From contig CAXBNN010000006.1 in assembly GCA_963977135.1 (NCBI GenBank), positions 98,933-162,932 of the forward strand: DNA of 64,000 nucleotides, given 5' to 3'. The DNA comes from UBA2040 sp963977135. GTDB taxonomy: Bacteria; Bacteroidota; Bacteroidia; Flavobacteriales_D; Crocinitomicaceae. This document shows positions 8,077-16,759 of the stretch, piece by piece. The position numbers and the translations under genes were made by a program. The notes beneath the pieces are model-generated. The model ran no database searches, had not been told where the DNA came from, and saw nothing but the letters and a program-made list of their open reading frames with translations. Position 1 is the first letter of the stretch; each line of letters starts with the position of its first letter.

Positions 8077-8661
8077 GATTGGATATAGAAAAAATAAAAC
8101 CGGGATTACAAGCCTGCCTGTCGGCAGACAGGGATTTAGGGATTGCCGGGATTTTTTTGCCGGACGCTGAACACCTGCCTGTCGGCTAGAAAGGGAGTCG
8201 AAGTGTGCGGGAAAACAAAACCGGGATTTAGGGGATTTAGGGATTACCTGGATTAATTTGCGTTTATGCCTTCATTTTTCGCCTTACACTTTCCTGAGGC
8301 GAAATATTCATCGATAAGATTGGATTTTTTCTCTGTTCTCTAATCATTATTCTCTGTTCTGGATTCGAGATTCACTTTTCCCAACTCATTATTCTCTGTT
8401 CTCGGCTCTCTATTCTCTGTTCTGGGCTCTGGACTCTGAATTCTAGACTCTGGACTCTGGGTTCTCGGCTCTCTGTTCTCTATTCTCTATTCTCTGTTCT
8501 CATTTAGTAAGCATTCCTTTATTTCAAGTCTTTTTATTCTTACCTTGTGGTTGTTGAACAAAAAAATGGAGCCTCAATTGTTCATGGTGAATTCAATTCA
8601 ACAAATTATCATATAATTGATACTGCAAAGAAAATATTTCATTTAAATTAAAAACTATCGA
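8077..8661. repeat. Gene-free region with dispersed and low-complexity repeats
   Basis: Holds three things. Two partial copies of the CCTGCCTGTCGGC element (about 8114-8140 and 8170-8212, the latter with 'gggagtcgaagtgtgcgg') match the inverted repeat at 23234-23348. A stretch at about 8278-8340 ('gccttacac...gcgaaatattcatcgataag') is repeated at about 10970-11033. A pyrimidine-rich tract to about 8505 is built from words such as 'ttctctgttctcggctctc'. No credible coding frame was found. Confidence 0.7.
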
Positions 8662-9762
8662 ATGCCATTATACATGGATCGTCATGATGTATCGAAATCT
8701 GTAACTGCTGAAAATGTTGCACAGTTGCATAAGGAGGATCTGAAAATTCAGGAGCAATTTAACTGTCGTGGATTAACGTATTGGTTTGATGATATCAAAA
8801 AAATAGCTTTTTGTTTAGTTGAAGCTCCAGACAAAGAATCTATTCAAAAAATGCATAATTTTGCCCATGGAGAGGTGCCCAATCATATTATTGAGGTAGA
8901 TGAAAATCTTGTTGAATCATTTCTAGGTAGAATAGAAGACCCTGATAATTCTTCATCCACAGATTTAAATATTATCAATGACACCGCTCAACGGACATTA
9001 ATGGTTATTCGTTTTCATACCATCTCCTTGAATGGTATTAATAATTCCCAATGGCAATCCTATATGCAGCGAGTAATTAAAGTAATTGGTGAATTACTAG
9101 TGGAGTATGAAGGAAGGCTAGTTGAACATAAAGAAGGATACCTGTTGATTTCATTTAAATCTGCTTATAAAGCAGTACAGTGTGCAATGGAATTAGAACC
9201 TTTAATTTCTAAGAAAATCGTTGTTTTTTACGATTCAAATATTCGCTTTAAAATTGGATTGGCTTCAGGAATGCCGGTTGCAGCTAGTAAGACCTTTTTT
9301 GAAGATACTACTAAATTGGCCAATCGACTTTGCTTTATAAATCATTCCAATATAGTATTGTCAACGGAGGTTCAAAATTTATTTGTAACAGAAAAAATAA
9401 ATGCATATTTCGATGTGGACAAAATATATGTTTTACCATTTTCAGAGGAATTTTTTTTAAACACATTAATTGATTTTATCGAGAAAGAATGGGATAATCC
9501 AGAATTAAAAGTTGAAGATTTTGATATACCATTTGGAATGAGCAGAACACAAGTATACCGCAAAGTAATGCAGTTAACAGGAAAATCACCAAACAGTTTT
9601 CTAAAGGAATATCGTTTAAATCGGGCTTTAGAAAAAATTAATAAGAACTTAAATACCATTTCAGAAATCGCATATGAAACAGGATTTAATAGTTTATCCT
9701 ACTTTTCAAAGTGTTTCTCGAAAAGATATGACCTTTTGCCGACGGAATATATAAAATCTTGA
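8662..9762 (+). CDS. DUF4242 / cyclase-like / AraC-HTH fusion regulator
   Basis: 366 residues in three parts. Residues 1-80 match the DUF4242 (SCO4226-like, Ni-binding) fold, with conserved 'MPLYMDRHDV' and 'CRGLTYWFDDIKKIAFCLVEAP'. Residues about 110-250 resemble a class III nucleotide cyclase domain ('FHTISLNGI...YEGRLVEHKEGYLLISF...IGLASGMPV') with degenerate catalytic positions, probably a ligand-sensing relic. Residues about 255-366 are an AraC-type double HTH ('MSRTQVYRKVMQLTGKSPNSFLKEYRLNRAL', 'ISEIAYETGFNSLSYFSKCF'). It is likely a transcription factor that senses a metal or small ligand and controls the cupin and globin genes downstream. Function is inferred from domains only. Confidence 0.82.
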   Translation: MPLYMDRHDVSKSVTAENVAQLHKEDLKIQEQFNCRGLTYWFDDIKKIAFCLVEAPDKESIQKMHNFAHGEVPNHIIEVDENLVESFLGRIEDPDNSSSTDLNIINDTAQRTLMVIRFHTISLNGINNSQWQSYMQRVIKVIGELLVEYEGRLVEHKEGYLLISFKSAYKAVQCAMELEPLISKKIVVFYDSNIRFKIGLASGMPVAASKTFFEDTTKLANRLCFINHSNIVLSTEVQNLFVTEKINAYFDVDKIYVLPFSEEFFLNTLIDFIEKEWDNPELKVEDFDIPFGMSRTQVYRKVMQLTGKSPNSFLKEYRLNRALEKINKNLNTISEIAYETGFNSLSYFSKCFSKRYDLLPTEYIKS

Positions 9763-9911
9763 TTCTTAAATTATTCGGAGTTAAAAGGCAATAATAATGA
9801 CCCAAAAGTTCGCATTATAAACCTAAATTTTCTATCCATCCGTCCATTTAAGTCCTAGTTTTGACTATAATTAATTTTACTAGTAATCACAATTAATTAA
9901 AGATTTAAACT

Positions 9912-10298
9912 ATGAAAATTTCAAAAGATAACATCGAAATCAAAATGGAAATACCCGGTGCCATAATCCGTCAGAAAACTGATTTTGGTGATGCTACTGG
10001 ATTGGGTAAAATTAGTGGTGAGTATTTCAGTCTTTCCAAAGGAGTAGACACAACTCCCCTATTTATGGGACTAGAAGGAGATTTATGTCAATGTCCTCAT
10101 TGGGGCTATCTTATTAGCGGTCAACTTACTACTACCGATGCTCAAGGTAACAAGGAAATTGTAAATGAGAAAGATTTGTTTTACTGGCCAGCTGGGCATA
10201 ACGTTATGGTCAATGCCAATGCAGAAATAGTGATGTTCAGCCCACAGCACGAGCATACGCAAGTCATCAATCATATGATTGAGAAAACGAAAGATTAA
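9912..10298 (+). CDS. Cupin-like small protein
   Basis: 128 residues, cytoplasmic. A central 'CPHWGYLISGQLTTTDAQG' followed by 'NEKDLFYWPAGHNVMVNANAEIVMFSP' resembles the two cupin strand motifs, but with few of the classical metal-binding His/Glu residues, so metal binding is uncertain. It lies between the AraC-type regulator and the globin and may be a target of that regulator. Confidence 0.65.
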   Translation: MKISKDNIEIKMEIPGAIIRQKTDFGDATGLGKISGEYFSLSKGVDTTPLFMGLEGDLCQCPHWGYLISGQLTTTDAQGNKEIVNEKDLFYWPAGHNVMVNANAEIVMFSPQHEHTQVINHMIEKTKD

Positions 10299-10342
10299 TC
10301 CAAAGTCAGACCAGTTGAAATAATCTTCAAAATTTAAAAAAA

Positions 10343-10795
10343 ATGAAACATTTAATTTTTATAGCATTTATCGTTTTTTCACAAACAAACATAATTTTGG
10401 CTCAAGACCAAGTATCCGATGATTCTGAAAGTCTTTTTGAAAGACTAGGAGGAGTTGAAGGAATTACGTTAATCGTTGATGATGTAATTGAAGCTCACAT
10501 GATTAATCCGGTTATCAAAGACATTTTCACACCCTTAAAAGCTCATCCTGAACGTTTGGAAAAAATTCGTCAACATACTATCGAATTTTTTAGTGCCGGT
10601 AGTGGAGGTCCTGTTGTTTATAAAGGCCGTAAAATGACTTTAACTCACGAAGGAATGGATATAAGTGCTGAAGAATACATGTGTGTTATGGATGATATAA
10701 TGAATGTTTTGGAGGAACACGGGATAGATGAAACATCAAAAAAGGATGTTTTGGCCATCCTTTGGTCTTTAAAAGAAATGATAATGGGTAAATAA
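10343..10795 (+). CDS. Exported truncated haemoglobin, group I-like
   Basis: 150 residues. Residues 1-20 form a signal peptide ending 'IILAQ'. The mature part matches the group I truncated globin family: 'SLFERLGGVEGITLIVDDVI', 'FFSAGSGGPVVYKGRKM', then 'LTHEGMDIS', whose His is the expected proximal haem ligand. It should bind haem and O2 or NO. Most truncated globins are cytoplasmic, so a periplasmic or exported form is less usual. It closes the second accessory block. Confidence 0.85.
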   Translation: MKHLIFIAFIVFSQTNIILAQDQVSDDSESLFERLGGVEGITLIVDDVIEAHMINPVIKDIFTPLKAHPERLEKIRQHTIEFFSAGSGGPVVYKGRKMTLTHEGMDISAEEYMCVMDDIMNVLEEHGIDETSKKDVLAILWSLKEMIMGK

Positions 10796-10839
10796 ATTCT
10801 TAACAATGAATCTAAGTAACTATGGATTCAAATCAAAAG

Positions 10840-10880
10840 GAGATTATTGGTGATTTGGAGGAGAAGTATGGGTTGGATTG
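10840..10880 (+). pseudogene. Repeat-gene copy C, last 41 nt only
   Basis: Matches the final codons of the gene at 7687-8076 ('gagattattgg' ... 'ttggaggagaagtatgggt'), ending at a TGA. Nothing of the earlier gene is present. A 3'-end-only fragment is the footprint expected when an element integrates into the 3' end of a gene, but could also be what remains after deletion. It separates accessory blocks 2 and 3. Confidence 0.8.
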
Positions 10881-11136
10881 AGAATTGAGAATTGAGAATT
10901 GAGAATTAAAAAAATTACTGATACAATCTCAATCTTCCTTTCGCTTCGGTTAAATTTCAGTTTTCTTTTTCGCCTTACACTTCCCTGATGCGAAATATTC
11001 GTCGATAAGATTGGATTTTTTCTCTGTTCTCGGCTCTCTGTTCTGGATTCTGGACTCTGGATTCTGGATTCTCGGCTCTCTGTTCTCAATTCTCTGTTCT
11101 TGGCTCTCTATTCTCTGTTCTGAATTCTAGATTCTT
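10879..11136. repeat. Tandem and pyrimidine-rich repeats after copy C
   Basis: Four tandem TGAGAAT units (10879-10906) follow. The stretch at about 10970-11033 is a near copy of 8278-8340, followed by the same 'ttctctgttctcggctctc' word set as after copy B. The tail therefore accompanies the repeated gene at two places. The rest, to 11257, holds no gene I can support. Confidence 0.7.
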
Positions 11137-11257
11137 TTTAAATAGATAATCTGAATGATGTAACATCTACACTGAATTGTGTAATGCCAAGCTCTTTCTA
11201 GTTGCCTACCTTGCCATAATGTGATGAATCATTCACATTATAATTCAAAGTAAAATT

Positions 11258-12151
11258 ATGAAAATCAAAAATGTAACAGTAGCTGGAACAGGAGTTTTAG
11301 GTAGCCAAATCGCTTTTCAATCGGCATTTAAAGGATTTAAGGTTTCTGCTTTTGATATTAATGATGAAGAAATAAAAAATGCGAAAGAACGAATTGACGT
11401 TTTAAAAGAACGTTATCAAGAAGATAAATATGGTTCGAAAAAAGAAGTGGATGATGCATGCGATCGTATTTCCTTTTTCACCGATTTGGCAAAAGCAGTT
11501 GAGAACGCTGATATAGTAATCGAGGCGATTCCAGAAGTGCTGAGCATCAAGCAGGACTTCTATGAAAAATTGTCGAAAGTTGCGAATAAAGAAACCATTT
11601 TCGCTTCTAACTCCTCGACTATGATACCAAGTCAAATTGTAGAATTTACAGACCGACCGGAAAAATACTTGCATTTGCATTTTGCCAATGAAATTTGGAG
11701 ACTGAATATTGCTGAAATCATGAAGCATGAAGGCACCTCAATGGAAGTATTTGATGAAGTGATTGAGTTTGCCAAAGCGATTGGGATGGTTCCGATTCCG
11801 CTGAAGAAAGAGCAACCAGGCTATGTTTTAAACTCGCTGCTGGTTCCTCATCTTAAAGCTAGTATTCAAATGGCATCAGATGGAATCGCGGATCCAAAAA
11901 TAATTGATAAGACCTGGATGATTTCAACAGGTGCGCCGTTAGGCCCATTCGCATTCTTGGATATCATCGGACCAAACACACCCTATAATTTATTTAAAGC
12001 ATGGGGAGATGCCGGAGATGAAATCTCTGCAAAAGCTGCCAAATGGTTGAAAGCAGAATATCTCGACAAAGGAAGAATGGGAACTGCAAACGGCAAAGGT
12101 ATTTATGACTATCCAAATCCGGAATATAAAGAAGCTGATTTTCTAAAATAA
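11258..12151 (+). CDS. 3-hydroxyacyl-CoA (3-hydroxybutyryl-CoA) dehydrogenase
   Basis: 297 residues. The N-terminal Rossmann fold has 'VTVAGTGVLGSQIAF' (GxGxxG for NAD). 'ADIVIEAIPE' and 'FASNSSTMIPSQI' are typical of the HAD family, as is the C-terminal helical domain ('KKEQPGYVLNSLL', 'GPLGPFAFLDIIG'-like). It oxidises 3-hydroxyacyl-CoA to 3-ketoacyl-CoA in fatty-acid or butanoyl metabolism. The usual catalytic His sits in 'HLHFANEIW'. It begins the third accessory block, 107-121 nt after the repeat tail. Confidence 0.9.
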   Translation: MKIKNVTVAGTGVLGSQIAFQSAFKGFKVSAFDINDEEIKNAKERIDVLKERYQEDKYGSKKEVDDACDRISFFTDLAKAVENADIVIEAIPEVLSIKQDFYEKLSKVANKETIFASNSSTMIPSQIVEFTDRPEKYLHLHFANEIWRLNIAEIMKHEGTSMEVFDEVIEFAKAIGMVPIPLKKEQPGYVLNSLLVPHLKASIQMASDGIADPKIIDKTWMISTGAPLGPFAFLDIIGPNTPYNLFKAWGDAGDEISAKAAKWLKAEYLDKGRMGTANGKGIYDYPNPEYKEADFLK

Positions 12152-12314
12152 GCGGAAAAATAAGACAACAATTGTACTAACTTTTACAAGGGCTAAAAAG
12201 AAAGGGCGATCGAAGTAGTTAATCGAAGATTTTTGCTTCTAAATCGTCACTTTTTTTTAGCCCTAAAAAGTAAGTAAACAGAGTAAAAGACAAATACATA
12301 AAAAGCCAATAGAA

Positions 12315-12677
12315 ATGGAAGAAAAAAGACATTACGCCGTTATCGAAAACTACAATAGAAAACTGACTTTTAAATATAAGAAGGAGGTAATTGCAGAAAC
12401 GACACGTGCTTTGATTTTAAAGGAAGTTGGGACTAGTGTTTACAATCCAGTATTCTACTTACCAAAAGAAGATGTCCTAATTGAATTAGAATTAGTGCCA
12501 AATCGTAAAAGTCATTGCCCTATTAAAGGATATGCCTCCTACTGGAATGTTAAGGGCGGTTATACTGACAACTATTTTGCATGGAGCTATGAAGAAGCAT
12601 TGCCTCGCGCAAATAAAATTGAAGGTTTTATTGCTTTCAATATGGAATACATTACTGTTATTTCAGAGCCCTTTTAA
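12315..12677 (+). CDS. DUF427 domain-containing protein
   Basis: 120 residues, one complete DUF427 domain: 'VIAETTRALILKE', 'PVFYLPKEDV', 'SHCPIKGYASYWNVK', and 'YEEALPRANKIEGFIAFNMEYITV'. Members form small beta-rich folds of unknown activity. The 163-nt gap upstream contains AGGGCTAAAAA and TTTTTAGCCCT (about 12189 and 12254), able to pair over a long loop. It probably belongs with the metabolic genes around it. Confidence 0.85.
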   Translation: MEEKRHYAVIENYNRKLTFKYKKEVIAETTRALILKEVGTSVYNPVFYLPKEDVLIELELVPNRKSHCPIKGYASYWNVKGGYTDNYFAWSYEEALPRANKIEGFIAFNMEYITVISEPF

Positions 12678-12825
12678 TATCAAGATTTTAAGATTAACGT
12701 CTAAACGCAATGTGGGTTGTCAAGTAAAGTTGACCGACTTGCAATGCGACTTTACGCATTGACGATAGCTAAAAAATTTTAGCCAATCAGTGCAACCATG
12801 AATTTAATTCTAATCCAAAAACGTT

Positions 12826-14565
12826 ATGTCAAAAAATGTATCTGACCATTTAGTTGAAATGCTTTTAGCAGCAGGAGTTAAAAGAATTTATGCCATTACA
12901 GGCGATAGTCTTAATCCGGTAAATGATGCAGTTAGGCGAGATGGGCGGTTACAATGGATTCATGTGCGTCACGAAGAAGCTGGAGCTTATGCGGCTTCTA
13001 TGGAGTCAGAACTGAATGGCATCGGTTGTTGTATGGGAAGCAGTGGCCCGGGGCACATTCATTTAATCAATGGACTATATGATGCAAACAAGGCAGGAAA
13101 TCCCGTTATTGCTATTGCCTCAACCATTCATACTGAAAAAATGGGGCTGGACAACTTTCAGGAGACAAGACCTGAATCTCTATTTCAAGACTGTTCGAAA
13201 TACGTTTTTGTAGCCAATACGCCAAAGCAAGCCCTGAATGGATTACAAACTGCGATTCAGCATGCCATCAGTAAAAAAGGTGTAGCTGTTTTAGGTCTTC
13301 CGGGTGATGTAGCTTCTGCTAAAATAGAACCTGTTCATACTGCCAATAAAAATTTCTATACACAACCAAGAGTGATTCCAGGTCCTGAAGATCTGAAAGA
13401 GCTTGCCAAGTTGATCAACGGCAATGAAAAAGTAATGCTGTTTTGTGGTCATGGTTGTCGCAATGCTACAGATGAAGTAATGCAATTGGCTAAAAAACTC
13501 AATGCACCTTTGGGCTATAGTTTTCGGGGAAAAATATTTTTTGAACGTAAAGACAATACCTATGCTGTTGGGCTCAACGGTTTGTTAGGGAATAAATCTG
13601 GATTTGAAGCCATGCATAAAGCTGATCTGCTACTGATGCTGGGTACTGATTTTCCCTATAGTGAATTTCTACCCGAAAAATGCAAAATAGTTCAAGTTGA
13701 TACAAAACCAGAAAAATTAGGACGCAGGGCGAAAGTAGATTATGGCTACTGCGGCGATATTAAATCAACTGTACAAGAACTACTGCCCTTATTGGAATTA
13801 AAATCGTCAACTGATTTTCTGGATAAAATGCGTGTATTGCACCAGGATCTTGAAGAAAAGTACGATTCATATGTGCAAAATAAGGGTTCTGAAAAACTGA
13901 TTCATCCCGAATATGTAGCTTATATAGTGGATAAATTAGCTAATGATGATGCCATATTTACAGTAGACACAGGAATGAGTGCCGTATGGGCGGCAAGGTA
14001 TTTAAAGGCAGGAACCAATCGCTACCTTACCGGATCGTTCAATCATGGATCTATGGCCAATGCTATGCCAATGGCTATAGGCGCAGGTTTATCGCATCCC
14101 GACCGACAAGTGATTGCTTTTTGTGGAGATGGTGGTATTTCAATGCTTTTGGGCGATTTAATGACCATTAGCCAATATCAAATTCCAGTAAAAATCATCA
14201 TCTTTAATAACCGTACCTTAGGAATGGTGAAACTTGAAATGCGTGTAGAAGGCTACATGGATTGGCAAACCGATATGGTTAATCCTGATTTTGTGAAATT
14301 GGCAGAAGCTATGAACATTGCTGCATGGGAAGCGAAAGAACCAAAAGATGTGGAATTGGCACTTTTAAACGGATTCAAACACAAAGGGCCAGCGATCATC
14401 AACATTTTTACAGATCCCAATGCGCTAGCAATGCCACCAACCCTAACCTTTGAACAGGTGAAAGGCTTTGCAACTTCCATGGGTAAAATGATGCTGAATG
14501 GAAAATTCGCAGAAATAATTGACACAACCAAGAGTGATGTAAAATACTTAAGGGAATTATTATAA
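12826..14565 (+). CDS. poxB: ThDP-dependent pyruvate dehydrogenase/oxidase, PoxB-like
   Basis: 579 residues, three-domain ThDP fold: PYR domain with 'VRHEEAGAYAASMESELNG' (catalytic Glu) and 'GSSGPGHIHLINGLYDA'; central FAD-type domain; PP domain with 'FCGDGGISMLLGDLMT...IIIFNNRTLG' (GDG-N26-NN, Mg-ThDP site). Closest in style to PoxB, which converts pyruvate to acetate and CO2 with electrons passed to quinone. The length is close to PoxB of E. coli. Six nt separate it from the next gene, so the two are cotranscribed. Confidence 0.85.
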   Translation: MSKNVSDHLVEMLLAAGVKRIYAITGDSLNPVNDAVRRDGRLQWIHVRHEEAGAYAASMESELNGIGCCMGSSGPGHIHLINGLYDANKAGNPVIAIASTIHTEKMGLDNFQETRPESLFQDCSKYVFVANTPKQALNGLQTAIQHAISKKGVAVLGLPGDVASAKIEPVHTANKNFYTQPRVIPGPEDLKELAKLINGNEKVMLFCGHGCRNATDEVMQLAKKLNAPLGYSFRGKIFFERKDNTYAVGLNGLLGNKSGFEAMHKADLLLMLGTDFPYSEFLPEKCKIVQVDTKPEKLGRRAKVDYGYCGDIKSTVQELLPLLELKSSTDFLDKMRVLHQDLEEKYDSYVQNKGSEKLIHPEYVAYIVDKLANDDAIFTVDTGMSAVWAARYLKAGTNRYLTGSFNHGSMANAMPMAIGAGLSHPDRQVIAFCGDGGISMLLGDLMTISQYQIPVKIIIFNNRTLGMVKLEMRVEGYMDWQTDMVNPDFVKLAEAMNIAAWEAKEPKDVELALLNGFKHKGPAIINIFTDPNALAMPPTLTFEQVKGFATSMGKMMLNGKFAEIIDTTKSDVKYLRELL

Positions 14566-14571
14566 ATAAGT

Positions 14572-16083
14572 ATGAAGAAAGCTATAAAATTCACAATCTT
14601 CGTTCTGCTGACTTTTGGCGTTCTCACAGGTATAGTGATATGGCCTTTACCTGGTTTCATTGTACTCGTTGTCTTGCTAGTGTTGCTTGGCGCACATGAT
14701 ATGTTTCAGAAAAAACACACGATACTCAGAAACTATCCCATAATTGGTCATATGCGATACTTATTAGAAATGATTGGTCCTGAGCTTCATCAATATTTTG
14801 TCGAGTCCGGTACAGATGGTAAACCCATTGACAAGAATCACCGCACTTATATCTATGAACGAGCCAAAGAGCAAAGCCAAACACACCCTTTTGGAACTGA
14901 GCTTAATGTAAATGATAATGATTACAAATGGATGCAGCACAGCATCTACCCTACCAGGAAAATGGAAACATCGCCACGGGTTGTTATTGGCGGGAAAGAT
15001 TGTCAACAACTTTATAGTGCCAGCCTCTTTAATATTTCAGCCATGAGTTTTGGAGCGTTGAGCAAGAATGCCATCCAAGCCTTAAACCAAGGTGCCAAAG
15101 CAGGCAATTTTTTTCATGATACAGGTGAAGGAGGCATCTCAAAATACCATTTACAAGGTGGAGATTTAGTATGGGAAATCGGCACGGCTTATTTTGGTTG
15201 TCGAAATGAGGATGGAAATTTTGATGCAGAAAAATTCAAAGAAAAGGCAAATTGGGAGCAGGTAAAAATGATCGAAATCAAAATTTCACAAGGAGCAAAA
15301 CCAGGGCACGGAGGTGTTTTGCCTGCAGCTAAAAATAATGAGGAAATTGCTGAGATAAGAGGATTACAGCCACATACAGATATATTCTCACCTCCTGGCC
15401 ATTCTTCTTTTAGTGATGCTGAAGGATTATTGCAATTTGTGCAGCAGTTGAGAGTTTTATCTAACGGAAAACCTGTCGGCTTTAAACTTGCCATAGGAAA
15501 TAAACAAGAGTTCATTGAAATATGTGAGAAAATGGGAGAAACAGGTATTAAACCAGATTTTATAACTGTGGATGGTGCTGAAGGGGGAACTGGTGCTGCT
15601 CCCATCGATTTTTCAAACTATGTAGGTATGCCTTGGGAAGATGCATTGATTTTTGTAGTGGATACGCTCAACACGCACAAACTCAAAAAAGAAATAAAAG
15701 TGATTACAGCTACTAAGATATTTACAGCTTTCGATATTTTTAAAGCCCTTTGCATCGGGGCAGACATCTGTAATTCTGCTCGAGGAATGATGCTCGCTTT
15801 GGGTTGTATTCAGGCCCTAAAATGCAATACAAACGAATGTCCTACAGGAGTTACAACAAACAACCCAAAACTTGTAAGGGGGTTGGTGGTTGCTGAAAAA
15901 TGGAAAAGAGTCCGGAATTATCACAAAAATATATTGGAAGATTTTTTGGAATTATTGGCCGCATCGGGGTGTAATTCACTTGAACAAATGGATAGAAGTT
16001 TAATTTATAAAAAGTTAGATAACCGATGGTTTTCCTATGCTGAAAAATATGAAGCAATGCAAAATGGAGTACTTCTAAAATAG
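14572..16083 (+). CDS. FMN-binding glutamate-synthase-family membrane protein
   Basis: 503 residues. Two N-terminal hydrophobic segments (about 5-22 and 24-44) anchor it. The rest is a glutamate-synthase FMN/Fe-S domain: 'ISAMSFGALSKNAIQALNQGA', 'GEGGISKYH', 'SQGAKPGHGG', 'VDGAEGGTGAAP', and 'CNTNECPTGV', the cysteine segment that binds a 3Fe-4S cluster in GltB. It lacks the glutaminase domain, so it is not a normal glutamate synthase; stand-alone forms are of uncertain substrate. Adjacent to the PoxB-like gene, it may take part in the same redox chain. Confidence 0.85.
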   Translation: MKKAIKFTIFVLLTFGVLTGIVIWPLPGFIVLVVLLVLLGAHDMFQKKHTILRNYPIIGHMRYLLEMIGPELHQYFVESGTDGKPIDKNHRTYIYERAKEQSQTHPFGTELNVNDNDYKWMQHSIYPTRKMETSPRVVIGGKDCQQLYSASLFNISAMSFGALSKNAIQALNQGAKAGNFFHDTGEGGISKYHLQGGDLVWEIGTAYFGCRNEDGNFDAEKFKEKANWEQVKMIEIKISQGAKPGHGGVLPAAKNNEEIAEIRGLQPHTDIFSPPGHSSFSDAEGLLQFVQQLRVLSNGKPVGFKLAIGNKQEFIEICEKMGETGIKPDFITVDGAEGGTGAAPIDFSNYVGMPWEDALIFVVDTLNTHKLKKEIKVITATKIFTAFDIFKALCIGADICNSARGMMLALGCIQALKCNTNECPTGVTTNNPKLVRGLVVAEKWKRVRNYHKNILEDFLELLAASGCNSLEQMDRSLIYKKLDNRWFSYAEKYEAMQNGVLLK

Positions 16084-16283
16084 AACATAAAAAAGTCATT
16101 GAATTAATGATGCTACATAATGATTGAATAATTTTAAGACGCACGAATAAAAAAACTGGCTTCAGCTATTTGTAAAATGTTCATAGAGGCTAAACGCCAC
16201 TACTTCATTTACACAAACGTTATCAGTTCACCCCCACAATTCCGTATCTTCGCCAGTTCAAAACCAAGCACACAAGCCAAACA

Positions 16284-16703
16284 ATAATCAAACACGAACT
16301 AAAAGACAACCTCGTCCAACTTTCTATAGCTAACAAGGATTTTTCGTGCAGAATACCTGTTGAGAAGATCGGGAAAGCCATACAGTGGAACATAGGCGAA
16401 AAAGGTTCGGAACTCATAGTCATAAAGAATATTTCGCATTAAACGCTTCGGCTTTTCACCCAACAAATCACGGATGAAAAGTACAACCATCAGTTCAAAG
16501 ACATCGTTCAGGAATATGCGCCAAAAAATAACTTAGAATGGAAAACGACCTTATTGGCTGTAACGATACAAAACGAATACAATTCCCGCATGTTTGTTCA
16601 GGAAACTACTGCCACCAAAATGACTTCTGACGAAATTATTGGTGTTTTGGAGGAGAAGTATGGGTTGGATTATGGCAAGTTATCGAATAACCCTCATTTC
16701 TAA
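16284..16703 (+). pseudogene. Repeat-gene copy D
   Basis: Aligns over its full length with the intact gene at 7687-8076 and includes similar upstream bases. Three lesions are visible: start ATG is ATA (16284-16286), an in-frame TAA interrupts it at 16440-16442 (CGT-TTA became CAT-TAA), and the final TAG is TAT (16671-16673), so the frame runs on to TAA 16701-16703. It marks the right border of the accessory region. Confidence 0.88.
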
Positions 16704-16759
16704 CACTCCAATCTACAGATTTCGCTTCGATTAACGATAAAAAAGGCCAATTCGAAATA

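Noticed and set aside
10844..11089. 81-residue frame on the minus strand
   Set aside because: Its sequence (ESRESRIQSPESRTES...) is a translation of the pyrimidine-rich repeat words and TGAGAAT units; no start context or family.
8077..11136. CRISPR array in the repeated pyrimidine-rich words
   Set aside because: Words vary in length and spacing and there are no unique spacers or cas genes.
12184..12265. AGGGCTAAAAA/TTTTTAGCCCT as a terminator
   Set aside because: The loop of about 50 nt is too long for a standard intrinsic terminator; only noted.
16218..16224. GTTATCA near copy D as the lost right core of the attC after the GYF_2 gene
   Set aside because: The 7 bases match, but the adjoining arm does not pair with the left half at 4767; chance cannot be excluded.
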